Assembly: GCA_963573385.1 (NCBI GenBank)
Contig: CAUYLG010005444.1
Coordinates: forward strand, 1-64,000
Reading direction: 5' to 3'
DNA from: Cacajao melanocephalus
Lineage: Eukaryota; Chordata; Mammalia; Primates; Pitheciidae
Length of the DNA stretch: 64,000 nt
The notes below the pieces were generated by a model. It was not told where the DNA came from and ran no database searches. It worked only from the letters and a program-made list of their open reading frames with translations. The number at the start of each line of letters is the position of its first letter. Position 1 is the stretch's first letter. A program made the translations under genes and the position numbers. This document shows, piece by piece, positions 1-13,748 of the stretch.

Positions 1-36
1 CAATATTTTATTTAAACCTGTGAAAACAAGAATCCT

Positions 37-140
37 GTTCTCTCTCCCTCTTTTTCTTCCTCTTTCTTTCTCTCGTACATTCTTTTTTTTTCTTTCTTTC
101 ACTCTCACTTTCTTTCCTCTCTTTTCCTTTCTTTCAAAAA
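37..140. repeat. Pyrimidine-rich low-complexity tract
   Basis: Almost uninterrupted C/T sequence made of TTTC and CTCT units, ending in a short A run. It looks like a degenerate CT microsatellite; no gene or element boundary is visible. Confidence 0.7.
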
Positions 141-1300
141 AAAAGGTTTTAAGCTATTGATACACACAACATGGGTGAAGATCAAGTACAATATAAGTTA
201 ATTTTGTAATTACTAAAATAAGTTTTAGTACATTTTACATCTGGGGTAGCTTTCACTTTTGCTTTATGCATTTCTTTAATGGTTAAGTTATAATAATTAC
301 ATACTAATTTAAAAAGTTTAAATGTAACATGCAGTAAGCATTGTGATTGTTAGTAGGCTATTCAGTAATATTAATATTATAAAATTAATGTTTTAATTAT
401 ATCTATATGTAAAACTTAAATATAATTTATAATTTATAAAAATATTTATATTTCAAATAGAAAAGTAAAATCATAGATATTTATTTTGAAGTAAAAGGGA
501 TCAGAATATGTCACCCCAAAATATGATGCTTTGGCATATTAATTATTTTGAGCTGAAGGCAATTAAGAAAAGCAGATGTAGGAAGGGCTATCTGCTCCCT
601 ACTTTTCTGCCTAAAAGGAAGGCATAATTTTCCTGTGAGAAAGGTGTTCTCCTGATACCAGGAAGAAGAGAATAATTGTATCGTTAGAGATGGGGAGATG
701 ATACCAAGATAAATTTGCACAACTAAACGTTCCTAAAATAACCCTTCTGTTCCATTGGTTTCTCTGATATATTTTCTAGTCATTTTCCCATAGTTTACTG
801 TCCCAAATGTCTTAATCTCTTCTTCATTCCAGTATCCTTAGAGTATGAGCAATGCCCACGCTTCCACTCATGCTCACAAGACAGCTGCCTCTGCTCCAAC
901 CATTATGTCCTCACATGACAGTGTTCCAGCCAGAAGGAGGAGCTGCCACAAAAGGGCTTTCTCTTCCACAAGTCTCCTCCGTCAGGGAGGAAAACTTTCC
1001 CAGAAGTAAAGAACAGGCTTTTTTCATCTCTTTGGTCAGAAGAGAGTCACATAGCAACCACTAAACCAGTCACTGGTTAAGACAATTGGGGTTTTCATGA
1101 TTTTCTTAGAACAAATAATTCATCCAGAATGACATGTTACTGCCTAAACAAAATTAGGGTTCTGTAGGCCAGGAAGTGTCCACCCCGAGATATTTCCAAA
1201 GTCTGTATAGATCAGAATCTGGGGTTATTTCAATAATATCCTGCCTCGTCAGTGCTTAAAGTGTGAGCCTTTCATCCTGAGGAAATATAGCAGAGAGAAA
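141..1300. other. Non-coding, AT-rich, nothing recognised
   Basis: Strongly AT-rich to about 500, then mixed composition. Only short chance open frames are present and I recognise no repeat family or gene. Confidence 0.5.
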
Positions 1301-1304
1301 GATG

Positions 1305-1478
1305 AATTCTGGCTTTAAATCCTTGAGCAAGTAATTTTATATTTCTGAAAGTCAGTTTTCTTGTCTATAAAATGGGAATAGCAATAATCTCTGACACATA
1401 GGGTCTTGGAAGAATACTAGAAATAATACATGCAGAGCATCTGGCACAGTGTCTGTCCATAGCAGGGGATAATTAAAT
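1305..1478 (+). mobile_element. MIR SINE fragment
   Basis: Contains the diverged MIR core: a 'cagttttcttgtctataaaa' type segment followed by 'atgggaata' and the 'gcacagtgtctg' end motif, in the order seen in MIR. It is an old tRNA-derived SINE, highly diverged. Confidence 0.75.
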
Positions 1479-1611
1479 GATATATTTATATATAGTTACT
1501 CTCAAAAAGTGCAGACAGGCTTAAATCACAGCTTATGTCAGTGAGTCACTTTGCGGATTGCTTTGTCATTCCCTTTAAGGACTTAGAGAACTACGATTTT
1601 GAAATGCCTAC

Positions 1612-1702
1612 TTTCTACGAGGGGTGGATGAGATTCACGTAAGGCATTTAGAGTGTTCAGCACACTGCTAGCCCATAGTTGGTGCTCAATGAATGCTCTT
1701 TG
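1612..1702 (+). mobile_element. MIR/L2-like 3' fragment
   Basis: A short segment ending in a 'cacactgctagcccatag' then 'ggtgctcaatgaatg' motif, typical of MIR or L2 3' ends. It is too short to assign firmly. Confidence 0.5.
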
Positions 1703-3885
1703 GAGCCCAGTTGGGAATGATGTGAGTTCTTTTTCTGACAATCACCTGAGCTTGAAAACAATGCTGAGAAATTCTCTTCTCCCTACTGCTGGACCCAGCT
1801 CATTCTGCCCTTAACTCCTGTTTGCTGCTCTGTGTCTTTAGAGAATTGTTCAGGTCTGACCTCAAAAAAGAGGGTCTGTGAGGGGAAGAGTAAACCAGGG
1901 GACAACAGGCAGTGAATTAATGCTGACATCCCCTAAAGCCCCAGGATGTTTGCATCACAAGATTTTGGACCTTACTTTTGGCTTTTCCCTGTTTTGAATA
2001 ATTTGTTCTCTGATGTTTCTAAGCAGGCAAATCCTCAGACCATAATTTACAAGGACTTTGACTTTTAGGGTCTCATGCTGTATGTTTCATCCATTAGGAA
2101 AGAGTGGATGCACCCAGCTTCTCAGTGTCCCAAATGCCCACATCCCTGCTGTCACTTTTGAGCCCACACAAGAAAGATGGGTCTCCTTCCTCCCCTTTCT
2201 AGAAATGAGCAAAATAAAGGTCATAGGCACTAGATAACTTCCAATGTTACCTATGTAGTACTTTATTAGGATTTGGAGTTAGAAATCTGATATTCAGGAA
2301 ACAGAAGTTTGACTAACATGCACCAAGAACTTCTTTCACTTGTTTTTTTCAATTTCCTGTAAATTCACAATTTTTCTTTATTATATACATAACCAAAGAA
2401 TTGAAATAAACTCCATGGCATCACAGCATTATCCAGGCTCCCAATTTGTGAGCAAAAAATTATCCTCAAGTCTTTCTTTTTAACAGTAGAAACCATCATT
2501 CGTATGGCATAGAGACCTACCCAATTTTAGAAACTTCTGAAACCTCGAAAGTTCAAAGCCAAAGGTTAATCCACACCACCTCTGTGAATTAAGTGAATAT
2601 TTATTTTTATAATTTATAAATGGCAGAGAGATTGAGCCATGGTTGTTTTGTTTTGCTTTGCTTTCACTTCCTTTATAATCCTCTAAGGTATTGAAGGTGT
2701 GGCTTCCTCCAAGCCCTGAGCTATGTAATGAGTTATTTTTTGTTCCTTGGACATTTAAAAGTGGAGGAGCAAGAACTTGGGTGGGGGTGGGACGGACTGA
2801 GGAAAGAGATTGGATAAGGGACTCTGGAGTTTGGGGTTTAACTCAGGACCCCCTTCTTCGAGGAGTGCCATAGTTAGCCTTTAGCCCAGAGAAGCCAGTA
2901 GGGGTCATGGCTTCGAGGAAGACATTGTGAGAGGCACTGTGAAGGCCAGGGCCTGAGGTGACGCAGATGACTCCCCAGGGCAGTCTGCTCCCTGACTGAT
3001 CTATGCTCTAAGCGATTGGTGGGGGTATTGGGTATTGTCTGCCAGCTCTCACTCTACCTAAAAAGAGTGATCTCTTTCTTGGCGCACAGGCCTTGGATGA
3101 TGGAGCAAGTGCATTCAGACGTGGAATTGAGAAGAAGGGGTATGAATTTACCTGGGGTTCTCAAGAGCAGATTCAAAGGCAGATCATAGGATGGTACATC
3201 TGCTGGTACAGTGGAGTACGCAGGGTGACTTGATGGCAAAAGGGAGGGAAACAATCACAAGGGAAGGCCAGGAAATGAGAAAGGAGCCTGGGACGAGAGC
3301 CCCTCTCCTTCTCCAGCGTGCACCTGCATCACCTGGCCCCACTTCCCTCCACACAGAAAGTTCAGCCTGGCCCAGTGGAGCCAGCAGTGGGGCATCAGTG
3401 ATAATCCAGCTCTGCCACTACCAGTCCCGAGCCCCTGGGCATGGATGGGACTGTGTATTCTGCGCACAGGAAGGGCTAGTGTGTGGCACTGATGTTATTG
3501 CTTCCATCCTCGTTACTACCTGGAGCCCTCTTTAGCCCTCTGGGCTCCTTTATCTCTTCCTGGCAATATTGTGCCAAATCCTGCTGATGTTTCCTCTGCA
3601 ACATCTCCTATTACTACCCAAGCTCAGGGGCCCTTGCTTGCTCTTACTCAGAGGACACCAGATTCCTTCACTTGGCATTCCAGTGCCTCAGGTCTCTGGC
3701 CTGGGCCAACCTGCCCTTCGCCTCCTGTTTTGGCAGAGCCGTCACCTGACCTCTTCCAGTTATACTAAAGTCCCTGAATTTCCTGGAGGCTCCAGGCTGT
3801 TTCCAGATTCTTTCTCTTTGCTTGGGGGGCAAAGGGTCTACCCAGAACTGCATCCCACCCGTGCCCCTTAGCTTCAATCTCAGCC
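1703..3885. other. Non-coding, no recognised gene
   Basis: Unique-looking sequence that becomes moderately GC-richer from about 2,690. Several overlapping open frames of 60-200 codons exist on both strands around 3.2-4.3 kb, but they compete with one another, show no family resemblance and lack supporting splice structure, so I do not call them genes. Confidence 0.5.
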
Positions 3886-3887
3886 CA

Positions 3888-4128
3888 TAGCTCACTTCTT
3901 TCAGAAAGCCCTTTTCTGAGTCTCTGCCATATAGAACAAGCCCCTCTCTCTCTGCAGTCTGTGTGGACTCTTGCATGCTGATGGCACCATCCCTCAAACC
4001 CTTTACTTCAAGTATTTGTGCATCTGTCTGATGCAGATGAATATGCGCCCTGGGCTGAGTTCTATTCACTTTTGAATCCCCAGTGCCCTGGCTCAGGGCC
4101 TCGCACACAGCAGGCTGCCAAGGCTCAT
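3888..4128 (+). mobile_element. L2 LINE 3' fragment
   Basis: Order of motifs follows the L2 3' end: a 'tttctgagtctctgcc' segment, a middle region, then 'gaatccccagtgccctggc' and a degraded 'cacacagcaggctgcc' end. Old and diverged. Confidence 0.6.
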
Positions 4129-5024
4129 TCAACAGACGCAGAAAACACCTGAACATGACCCCTGCCTCCTGCTGTGTCCCTGTTGTGTTGCCCACCAGGG
4201 ATTTTATGCTGCCACCTCCAGGTGGGGTATTTGGGATTGCCCTCCTTCTCTCTTCCTCTCTAGACTTTAACTGATGGAACATGAATCCAACCAGCAGCTG
4301 TATTCAGCCCTGTGTGGTACCAGCTGGCTTCCAGTTGCCTACTCTTTATTGAAAACACGTGGCCCACAGGTTGGCCACACCTGGATGTGTTGGGAACTAA
4401 ATAGGCAGTCTTAGCACCCCCACTGGGGGGCCCAAGCAGGTGGCTTTTCTAGGTGGTGTCAGGTTCTGCTAGAGAGTTTGGCCCTTCTCACTTCTGAGAC
4501 AGCCCTGTGAAAGGGCAGGAAAATGCCACAGGCAGAGCCCAGACACAGTGACTACACCTAAGAGAGCGCTCCAGGCTCATGGGTAAAGCATAGTCAGCTA
4601 TCCCCATGTGCATCAGAAATAGGGACCTGATCAGTTCCTCCTCTTGCTTAAAGCCTGGGAGGCTCCCCTCTTGGAGGACATGTGGTATGCAGAGAGGAAG
4701 TCACCTTTGTCTGAAGATAAGACGTCCCTTAATTGTGGTGCATATGGCCCCAGGTGCGACATGCTTAGGGGAGGGCACATAGCCTGGATTCCTGCCTCCT
4801 CCACAGGGCAGCCCAACCAGCACAGCCCTGCAGTCTGCATGATGCGGAGACAGGCAACAGGATTCTGGAGCCCCTCCTGAACTGCCCCTCTCCTCCCTCC
4901 TTGCAGCCTGGCTTCTCTGCTTCCGCAGTATCCTCTATTTTCCCTCATCACACTGCACTGAAAACATCTGGTTATGTACCCATTTCCAAACTAGGCTCTT
5001 TTAATTTTTTTATTTAAAAATACT

Positions 5025-5450
<426 letters not shown>

Positions 5451-5481
5451 GGGCATTTGTGCCTTGTAAGATACGCTCTGG

Positions 5482-5545
5482 ACCTTATTCTGATGGCTCA
5501 TTTAATCTTCACAGTAACCCAAAGAGGTAGGGACTACTACTGTCC
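5482..5545 (-). mobile_element. MIR fragment
   Basis: Contains 'ctcatttaatcttcacag' followed by a 'gaggtagggactactact' type segment, the minus-strand MIR core. Confidence 0.65.
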
Positions 5546-5554
5546 CCACCGTAT

Positions 5555-5665
5555 ATTTGAGGGCAAGGGCTACTTTATTCCCTCTTTATTCCCTTTTTAG
5601 TCCCTGGAACCCAGGACAATGTTTGGCACAGAATACGCTCTGGGGATATAGAGGTGAATGAATGA
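5555..5665 (+). mobile_element. L2 3' fragment
   Basis: A 'tgagggcaagggct' type segment followed by a degraded 'tggaacccaggacaatg' and 'ttggcacagaatacgctc' series ending in GAATGAATGA, as in L2 3' ends. Confidence 0.6.
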
Positions 5666-7920
5666 GTGAGTGCAAGGATGAACTGTGTGTCCTGGGGGAG
5701 GGGAGACTCTGTGGACACCCAGCACAAGGAACCAGAGCCTTCTCTCTGGCCTTTGCTACTTTCTTCTTTTCATCAGTTCTCTGCCTCGTACCTTTATTTC
5801 CCCCAGTCCTTCCTCTCCCGCCTCAAAGACACAGATTTAAGCCAGCTGACGTACAGTATTCATTCAAAAACAAAGTCTCTTAATTTGCTAAAGTTACATT
5901 TTTTTTGTTGGTTTTCTGAGGTTTCAGGAAAGAACCAGACGGGTATTATGGTCTCTTTGGAAAGTGGCCTTTGAGAACAGGGACAGTTAAGGACTGTTTC
6001 CACATGAGTCCAACAGGACAGTGCCAAGTACCCTCCGGGCACAGGGACAACATTAATTGATGTTGATTTTCTTATTCATGATTTAAATATGCTAAATGGC
6101 CCCTGAGCAGACTCCAAAGAGTTAACATGTTACCCAGAATATGACTTATCCAGGGAGTACTTTACGCATCCAGGGTTCAGTGGATCTCTTTGTGCTGCCT
6201 ATTTATTTTGTAAATGTGATGAATATAGGCAGGAAGACATAGACTAAGATTTGGTTATAAAATGATAGGAAATACTGCTTATTTCAAGAAAAAGTCAGTT
6301 GGATACTAAACTGCTTATGTGTAACAGGCATGCCTGAGTCCACATGGATTTGAACATTTAATGACCCCCTTTTCCTAATATTAAAAATTATTTGAAAGTT
6401 GAAATATTCCAAGCTTAGTTGTTCTTCCTATTTCTTCACTTTCAGAGCACCTCCGCATACATGTAAAATATTAGATTATTCTATATTTTTAGTGCTTACA
6501 TTACTGGGAAATAATTTTCTTTCAAACTGAATCACAGACACTCATTGTTATTTATTTTAAAGCAGGAAACATTTTAGAGATATTAGTGTCATGCATTCTT
6601 GAGAGCTTCCAGAATATGTTAAGCAGATGAGTATTTAAAATAGTGTATGTTAGATTTTGCTTGTCACCACTTCTGTAGCTTATGGTTCTGAGTATATACC
6701 TGTGGATTTCTAACAGGCCACCCACAAGTGCCAAGGATGGTTTTCCTTGACTCGTTTTGCTAGGAAGTTGTCAGGTGATTAACACCGAGAGCTGCTCAAA
6801 TTTGGGTTATGTGTGGCTTGTGATCAAGGAAGGAAGCACAGCAAAGGGATTTGGAAGCTGTTCCTTAGAGGATGACAACATTCCAAAGTCAAAAAAGACA
6901 AGATGCAGGCCCACAACCCATCTCATGAACCCTCGAGCCAGACAAGCTTTGAAATTCGGAGGTTTTCCAATCTCAGAAGGTAATGTGATATCTGCATCAC
7001 ACATGCTGTAACGGCTGTGGCCAGGTTTGCCCCATCACTCCACAGTCAAAATTGTAACTATTTCTATAGTCAGTATCAGCGTTCCCATTAGTGGGATAAG
7101 GACTGTTAATAGCTATATGTCACTTCAGGACAGGTTTTGCTCCCAGATGAATCAGCACAAAAATTTCAATTTCCAGAAATGTTTGGATCTTGATATTGTC
7201 GTAAAGGATTGTGGATGCACACAGTTAAGGCCCAGAATGTTTATGTTACCAACAGAAACTGCAAAAGTGAATCTCAACAAATAACTGCAGAATGTCTATT
7301 AAAATGCCACATGATAAATTTTATACTTTTAGGGATGACTGGTCAAAGTATTTGGAATCTTTTTCCAGAATTAATTGTTAACTTCCATTTGTCGTCTTGG
7401 AATATGTACTTAATTATATTAAATTTTAATTTTTGTTTGAGTAAGTGATATTATACTGGTAGGAATTTTTAAAATTGATGCTCAGAGCACATCTTTTCAT
7501 GTTTTTGCTCAGACCTTATATGTATGCATAATTTATTCAGAATAGACATCTTTTTTCTTTCATAACAAGTGTTTTTCTATGTATTTTACTTTCTTTACAA
7601 CTATTTTAAACAAGCTCCTCTGAAGCAAGATTTAACATAGTACTCTACTACTATCTTAGAAGGAGGAGGCAAAAATATAAAAACAACAGAAATTAGTTAT
7701 CCTGCCACGTGGGTTAAATGCAGCTGATAATAAAATAGGCAAAGTAGTTGTCAAGATGGTAATCAGGTATACTTCTGCCAGGATGACTAATTTTATAAAA
7801 CAAAATAATGGCATCAAAATGAATATCAGTTAGGTAATGTATTGCTTTAAATGACTGTGGGAACTTAAGCCATTTTATAACCACACTAAACCAATCTGAC
7901 TCAACTTTTACTTAAAGAAG
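5666..7920. other. Non-coding, nothing recognised
   Basis: Mostly AT-rich unique sequence. A less AT-rich patch at about 6,750-7,290 contains two short plus-strand open frames (84-85 codons) without recognisable domains; they are treated as chance. Confidence 0.45.
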
Positions 7921-7924
7921 TTGT

Positions 7925-8270
7925 GAGTCTTTTTTTTCAGTTGCCATGGACTCCCAGGTTGAAAGTCATAGCCTGAGCATGCCAGATGAACCAAGGGCTT
8001 AATTGCAGGGGGAACCTAAGTGTTCTGACTGAGGAGCAGGGACTGAATTAAGAAGAGACACCACATGATGGGATCCAGGATCCAATCAGATTGAACTTGC
8101 CTGTCACCATATTCTTATAAAACCCTACCCAAACCTCAGCTCAGGGAGATGGATTCAAAATAAAGCTTTTCTTTTCTCAAAGGCTGGTGCCATAATATTG
8201 GCCAGGGCACACATTGGGCAGCGAGCCCACTGATTACTTGATAATAATTCAACCACGCAAGGCCTTAATT
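7925..8270 (+). mobile_element. Probable ERV LTR remnant
   Basis: Shows LTR-like order on the plus strand: a CCAATCAGA-type box near 8,090, a TATA-like TATAAAA at 8,116-8,122 and a poly(A) signal AATAAA at 8,159-8,164, followed by a GGCTGGTGCC-type U5 segment. I cannot name the family. An old endogenous retroviral LTR fits best. Confidence 0.5.
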
Positions 8271-10060
8271 TTCTTGTTTATGAAATGAGAAATTTTATGA
8301 AATTTCTAAGCCACAGATGATCTGTTAAGCAGTTTAAAACATTTCCTTGTTAAATAGGTAGTGTGGCTGGTGACATCAAACATTGTTTGCCTGCAGAAAT
8401 ATAGTATCATAAGGATTTAGTGATTATGTTATTATTTATAATTAGAAAAGTGATTTCCAATGATATCATTTCTATTAGAGTTGAGCAAATGAGTTTGTAT
8501 TTTGGAGACTTGGAGTCCATGTTAATTTGTTCATATAGTTTCCAGGTGGATTTGTTATTTTCAGCTACTGAATTGGTGGTCAAAGAAAAGAAGCAACAAA
8601 ATGAAAATTTAGAGAAAGTAGAGTGAACTGAGACAGAAACTCTGTTCAAGAAGAGAGGTGATGTCTTGATGTCAAAATATTAAAGTCTTTTCTTTAGTAA
8701 CCAATCTGACATCTTTGGGCTTACATTGAAATTGAAAAAATTCAACCAAAGACTCCTATAGAGTGACATATATAAAGACATATAAGTGACATATTTTATA
8801 AGTAGCCAAGGAAAATTCTATAAATGAGAATTTATGGCTTGTGAAGTAAATTCATGTGAAAAAAGAATGATGTATCTCTTAAATTAAAAAAAATGTATTT
8901 GTTAATACAATTACTAGAATCTTGTATTTAAGATAACTTGGGAATGTCTTGATTACTTATTTTTCCCCCTTTTATTTTATTTCTTGTTCAGAGCTATAGC
9001 TTAGTTGTCCTTTCCTCCTTGTCTCTGGGGTAAGACATCTGCTTCATTCTAGAAGTTGCTTTGGTTTTCCTCTTGTGTGAGGTGCTGTGCAACTCAATCC
9101 ACATTGGCTTTGAGGTGAAGTGGAGCATACTGTCCCATTCTTGTCCTCACAGGGTTTTCCACGTGGATGGTGGCCATCTTCCTAGTGAGGGAAGATTTCC
9201 TCCTTCTTGCTCCCATTTTTGGCTGCACAGGGAAAACTGGGAGAGACTCCACCATTGAAATAGAAGCACTGACCTAGAATGCCAACACCAGGCAGGGTTA
9301 GAGCAACCTTGGAGGTTTTTCAGGAGTATTCTGTCCTTGTGGATGCCGTTACTACTCAACAGATATTTATGGAGCATCCAGGTTTCCAGTGAGGTGCTTG
9401 ACTGTGGTGTTAAAGAAGTACGGATTTTTCCTTTCATTGAGCTTAGAGTATACTCTAAAAGATAGCATTAAACAGACAAAGAGACAAAATAAGCTGATGA
9501 CAAAAATGTAGCTAAAACAAATAAATAGATGCAATAGATGGTTAGTTACCTAGACAAAAAGTACAATTATGACGCCTGCTATGAAGAAAGTGTGCAGGTA
9601 GAGTGTGCCTACCTGAAGAAAAAAACACTGAAGCTAAGATGAGAGTCAAAGTTTGGTTGCTCATGGGCTTTCTGTAGGATGAGAGGTAAGACTTCCTTTA
9701 CCCTGAACTCTGACCGAGGAAACACTCCACTTTAAAAATCAGATGAGTTTTTTGGGGCCTCCTCACTGGTTTAGCTCTGGAAAATTTTCCGACCAAAACT
9801 TATTGGCCAGGGTTTCCCAGATATGATTCCTGCCAAAGTCCTTCTTTTATTGCTCTAAATGCTAAAATGAGTTATTTGTTCTGCTTTGGAGGGCTGGGGA
9901 ATGGAATAAGCTGTTGTCTAATTTCAGAAGGAAATAGAGACTGAATTTTTAGGCCCATGGTCCTATCTTGCTCTGCTAATTTTTCTCCATTGGAAGATGG
10001 TTTGGACTGAAGCATAAATTGTCTTAGATGAAGAGAGAGTGGGAGTTGAGTTGGGAGAAA
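8271..10060. other. Non-coding, nothing firmly recognised
   Basis: AT-rich sequence without a recognised gene. The stretch at 9,355-9,480 (CAACAGATATTTATGGAGCA onward) resembles the end of an old L2/CR1-like repeat, but is too diverged to call. Confidence 0.4.
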
Positions 10061-10063
10061 ATC

Positions 10064-10200
10064 TTAACTATGGGATGGTTGAAGCCTGAACGTCAAACTA
10101 TCAGTTTTGGATAGAGTCCATGGACTAGCGTGAGAACTTCCATTCCCGATCAGTGCACTCGGTCCCTGATTGGTCCTGGGCCAATGTCCTAAACCAGTTA
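10064..10200 (+). mobile_element. ERV LTR fragment (inverted relative to the next one)
   Basis: About 100 bases here are the reverse complement of 10,772-10,875, with shared blocks such as GGACTCTATCCA and GTTCAGG. Read with the better preserved partner, it is a fragment of the same LTR family in the opposite orientation. Family not assigned. Confidence 0.55.
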
Positions 10201-10399
10201 GTCCTAATTTGTTAGTCCTAATGGTTACTATTTGAAGTTTGGTTCTCATGGTTTGCACATAGCTTGCTACTGTGTATAACATAATGAAATGTCTTAGAAA
10301 AACACAAAAATCAGAAGACCTGCAGCTTTAGATCTATAACAAATCTGACCATTGTAGTTCCTCAATTATTATATGAAACAAAGGAAAAAACTTTGGATT

Positions 10400-10960
10400 G
10401 GTGGTGTTGGGCTTCTTCACTCCTGTAGTTCAGCAAGCAGGAGGGAGTGTTATAGTTCTTTCACTCCCACAGTTCAGTGAGTTCTAAGTTCTTGTCTCAT
10501 GACCAAGAGGAATGAGGTATGTGGACACTGAGGAGTGAGTAAGACAGAGTAGAATTTTATTGAGTGACAGAAAGAAAGCTCTCAGCAGTGAGAAGGGAAC
10601 TGGAAGGCAATTGCCAGCTGAGAGGCTGAGTTTAGGGTTTTTATGGGCTTGGAATGGAGAACCATGTGCTGACTGGTTTATGGATAGGCTTGGAAAAAAC
10701 GCCATTCAGAAAGAGGTAGGATAGTGTAAAGAACCCATATGGAGCTGAAGTGAAAGGTTGCCCAGGACCTTGATCTGGGACCAATTGGGGGCTGATTGCA
10801 CCCAATGGAAATGAAAGTTCTCACTCCAGTCTGTGGACTCTATCCAGAACTGGTAGTTTGGTGTTCAGGTTTCAGACTGTACTTGGCTTGAAGGTGGAGT
10901 TTCACCAGGGACCCGTCCCTGTCTGTCTAAGAATTTGTCGACCTCCTATTGCTATCAGTG
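10400..10960 (-). mobile_element. ERV1-like LTR fragment
   Basis: Read on the minus strand it has an LTR layout: a CCAAT-type region, a TATA-like ATAAAAA at 10,638-10,644 and a poly(A) signal AATAAA at 10,556-10,561. It contains no coding potential. The 10,772-10,875 part is repeated in inverted orientation at 10,081-10,182. Confidence 0.55.
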
Positions 10961-11140
10961 TGGGGAGACCTGAGCTGTTGCTCCCATTCTGTCATTGACT
11001 ATCCTTGAAATCTTAAGTCATGCTACTTCCTTGGATAAGAGAATTCCAAATTCTTATAAAAAATGAAACTGGTAGGCTACATAACCCCCAGGGCACTTTC
11101 TATACCTCTCACGTTCTAAGATTCTGATGAATATCTTGAA

Positions 11141-11438
<298 letters not shown>

Positions 11439-11439
11439 G

Positions 11440-13245
11440 AAAATTTTTCAAAATGGTATGACGTGATTGTAGTTTACATATTTTTATTAATGTCTGGAAA
11501 GCCCCCTCTTTCTGTTCATGGTTTTATCTTACTCTACAGACTACATTGCTCTATAAGCATTATCCATCACACACCCTTTTCATTCCAGATATTTCTCTGT
11601 AGTGGTGTCACTGACAGGGTATTAAACACCTTATTTTTGTATAAGAGGTCAGAATTGCTTTAAAGTTTGAAACTTAATTTCAACAAAAGAAATTGCCTTC
11701 GTGCAATAAAAATGGATTCAGGAAACTACAAAGTTTTCATTTTGTAAAGAGTGACAGACTCAGTGACATACAGAATGAGTGAAGAATGATAATAGAAATA
11801 ATTAGGGAAATTTTTATTTCCTCTGCAAAAATCAGGATTTCTTCTGGAAATTCAAGAGCAGCAGCAGCATCCTTGAAGCTGAACAATATTCCCCAAAAGC
11901 CTTTGTTTACCCTAATATTCCATAACGTTATGCTTTTACAGTCAATAAGCCATTAGTAATCAAGAGATGTATAATTTATTAATTACACTTCACATTAATA
12001 TTTAATCTTTTTGGTTGCTGAGTATATTTCTAAATCTACTTTTTAATTACATTTTAGTGATATAAATCTTCCAGGCAACCATTAGAAAAGTATTTTTTTC
12101 TACACATAATGATGCCAAATACTTTTAAGCAGCTGGTTGTGAACTCTTGTGATGATACTCGGTTCAGTGGCAATCTTGGTGCAGAGGTGCCCCTGACTCA
12201 TTTGAAAGCTAATTGAATAGTAGTGAGAAAGGAGTGTTATAAGGAATTTAAAGATACACAGTAGAGAGGGAGAAAAAGCAAGAAACAACTTGTGTCAGAA
12301 GAAGTGTCATCCACAGCAGGCCCTTTACCTTCTCCAATTGGGCAGGCAAAACCAACTGGCCAATGGTGAATTTTTCTGGGTGTTGGTTCTGATATTTACA
12401 GTTCACAGAACTGAAATAAACAGTGCTTTTCTGTTATGACTCTTGTCCAAGTAATGGAATTTTTTTTAAAAGCCGTAAACAAAACTCCATCTGCTTTTTT
12501 TTTTCTCCTGCAGTAGTGGTGTCAGTTGCCAGAGATACTGATTTTGTCCTTCTGTCTTCTTGAAACTTGATTGACCTACTAACACAGCTTGGCTGATTTT
12601 ATTTTATTTTATTTTTAATCAGAATCCCAAGCTTTTGAAAACTTTAGTGCCAGATAGTTTATTCATTTATGTTTCTCTTGCATTTTTGACACTTTACATT
12701 TTTTAATTGCCTTTATGCTGGGATATATTTTGAAAGTGATGCCTAAATTTTCCCATATATTCAAGCTTTGGTGGTAGTGTCAGTAGTTTCAGCAGGAGGT
12801 AGACTGAGGCATTGAATTTGATTTGGGGAAAGTATCTGCTTGTTTATAAAAGGATATCATCTCTGAAAATTCTGCCTTTCCGAACCCATCTCCTCTATGG
12901 ATTTTCTTTTGGGTCTGAGATTTTTAACCACAAATATCACTTCTCAAGATTTGACAAGATAAGGAGCTGTTGTTTTGAAAAGACTATTGCTAAGTGCTTG
13001 CTGGTCACCTAGACAAATCAGGTGCATACTTACCCCCTTCTCCTCTTACTTCCATGGGCTCATTGTCTAGTTTAGCCCCTGCAGCCCTCTGATCTTCTGT
13101 TCTCCTAAATTCTCACTATTGCAGTTCTTAAAAAAATCTCTTTATTTTGAAGCTTTATTATTTTCTGCATATTCTTCAAAATATGAAATACATCACATAT
13201 GCAAGAATGTAGAAAACATAAACCAAAAATTATTTTTAAAAATAT
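11440..13245. other. Non-coding, nothing recognised
   Basis: AT-rich unique-looking sequence; only short unrelated open frames. Confidence 0.45.
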
Positions 13246-13249
13246 TCTC

Positions 13250-13385
13250 TGTCCCTACTAACTTGTAAACCTCATGAATCAAGGGCAGTCTCCTATTCAT
13301 TGCTGGATCCTCTCCACTGTGGCACAATGCCTGGTACATAGTAGGCCTTCTAAAATTGTGTATTGAGAAAACCAGTGAACAAATG
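13250..13385 (+). mobile_element. L2 3' fragment
   Basis: Motif series AACTTGTAAACCTCATGAA, AAGGGCAGTCTCCTATTCA, then CAATGCCTGGTACATAGTAG follows the L2 3' end consensus. Confidence 0.75.
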
Positions 13386-13748
13386 AGCATGTTGCTTTAT
13401 TCACAGAAGAATGCATCTTTGGAAATTTCCTTTCAAGAGGAATTTTGGGGGGAGATAAGACACAGTTACCTTTCAAAGAATGTACAAAGTAAATTGAGAG
13501 TGAGGATGGTCTTTCTTTATCTTCTTATAAGTATAGGGCCTGATCGTTTTTGTTTTTGTTTTAGGTCTTGTTTTCTTCTTGTGAAAATGACCTGAGCTCT
13601 GGCATACACATCTTACCTTTTTCTTTTTTTTGAGATTACTATTTAGGTAAAAAAAATTTTGGTTGAAACTGGAACTTATAACTCCTTTCAGAATCTGGAA
13701 TGCATGATAATCCAAATACCGTGGGAACTCTTTTCTTCTACAAAAGTC

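Noticed and set aside
3668..4282. 204-codon minus-strand open frame
   Set aside because: No domain or family resemblance, overlaps an L2-like repeat and competing plus-strand frames; treated as chance.
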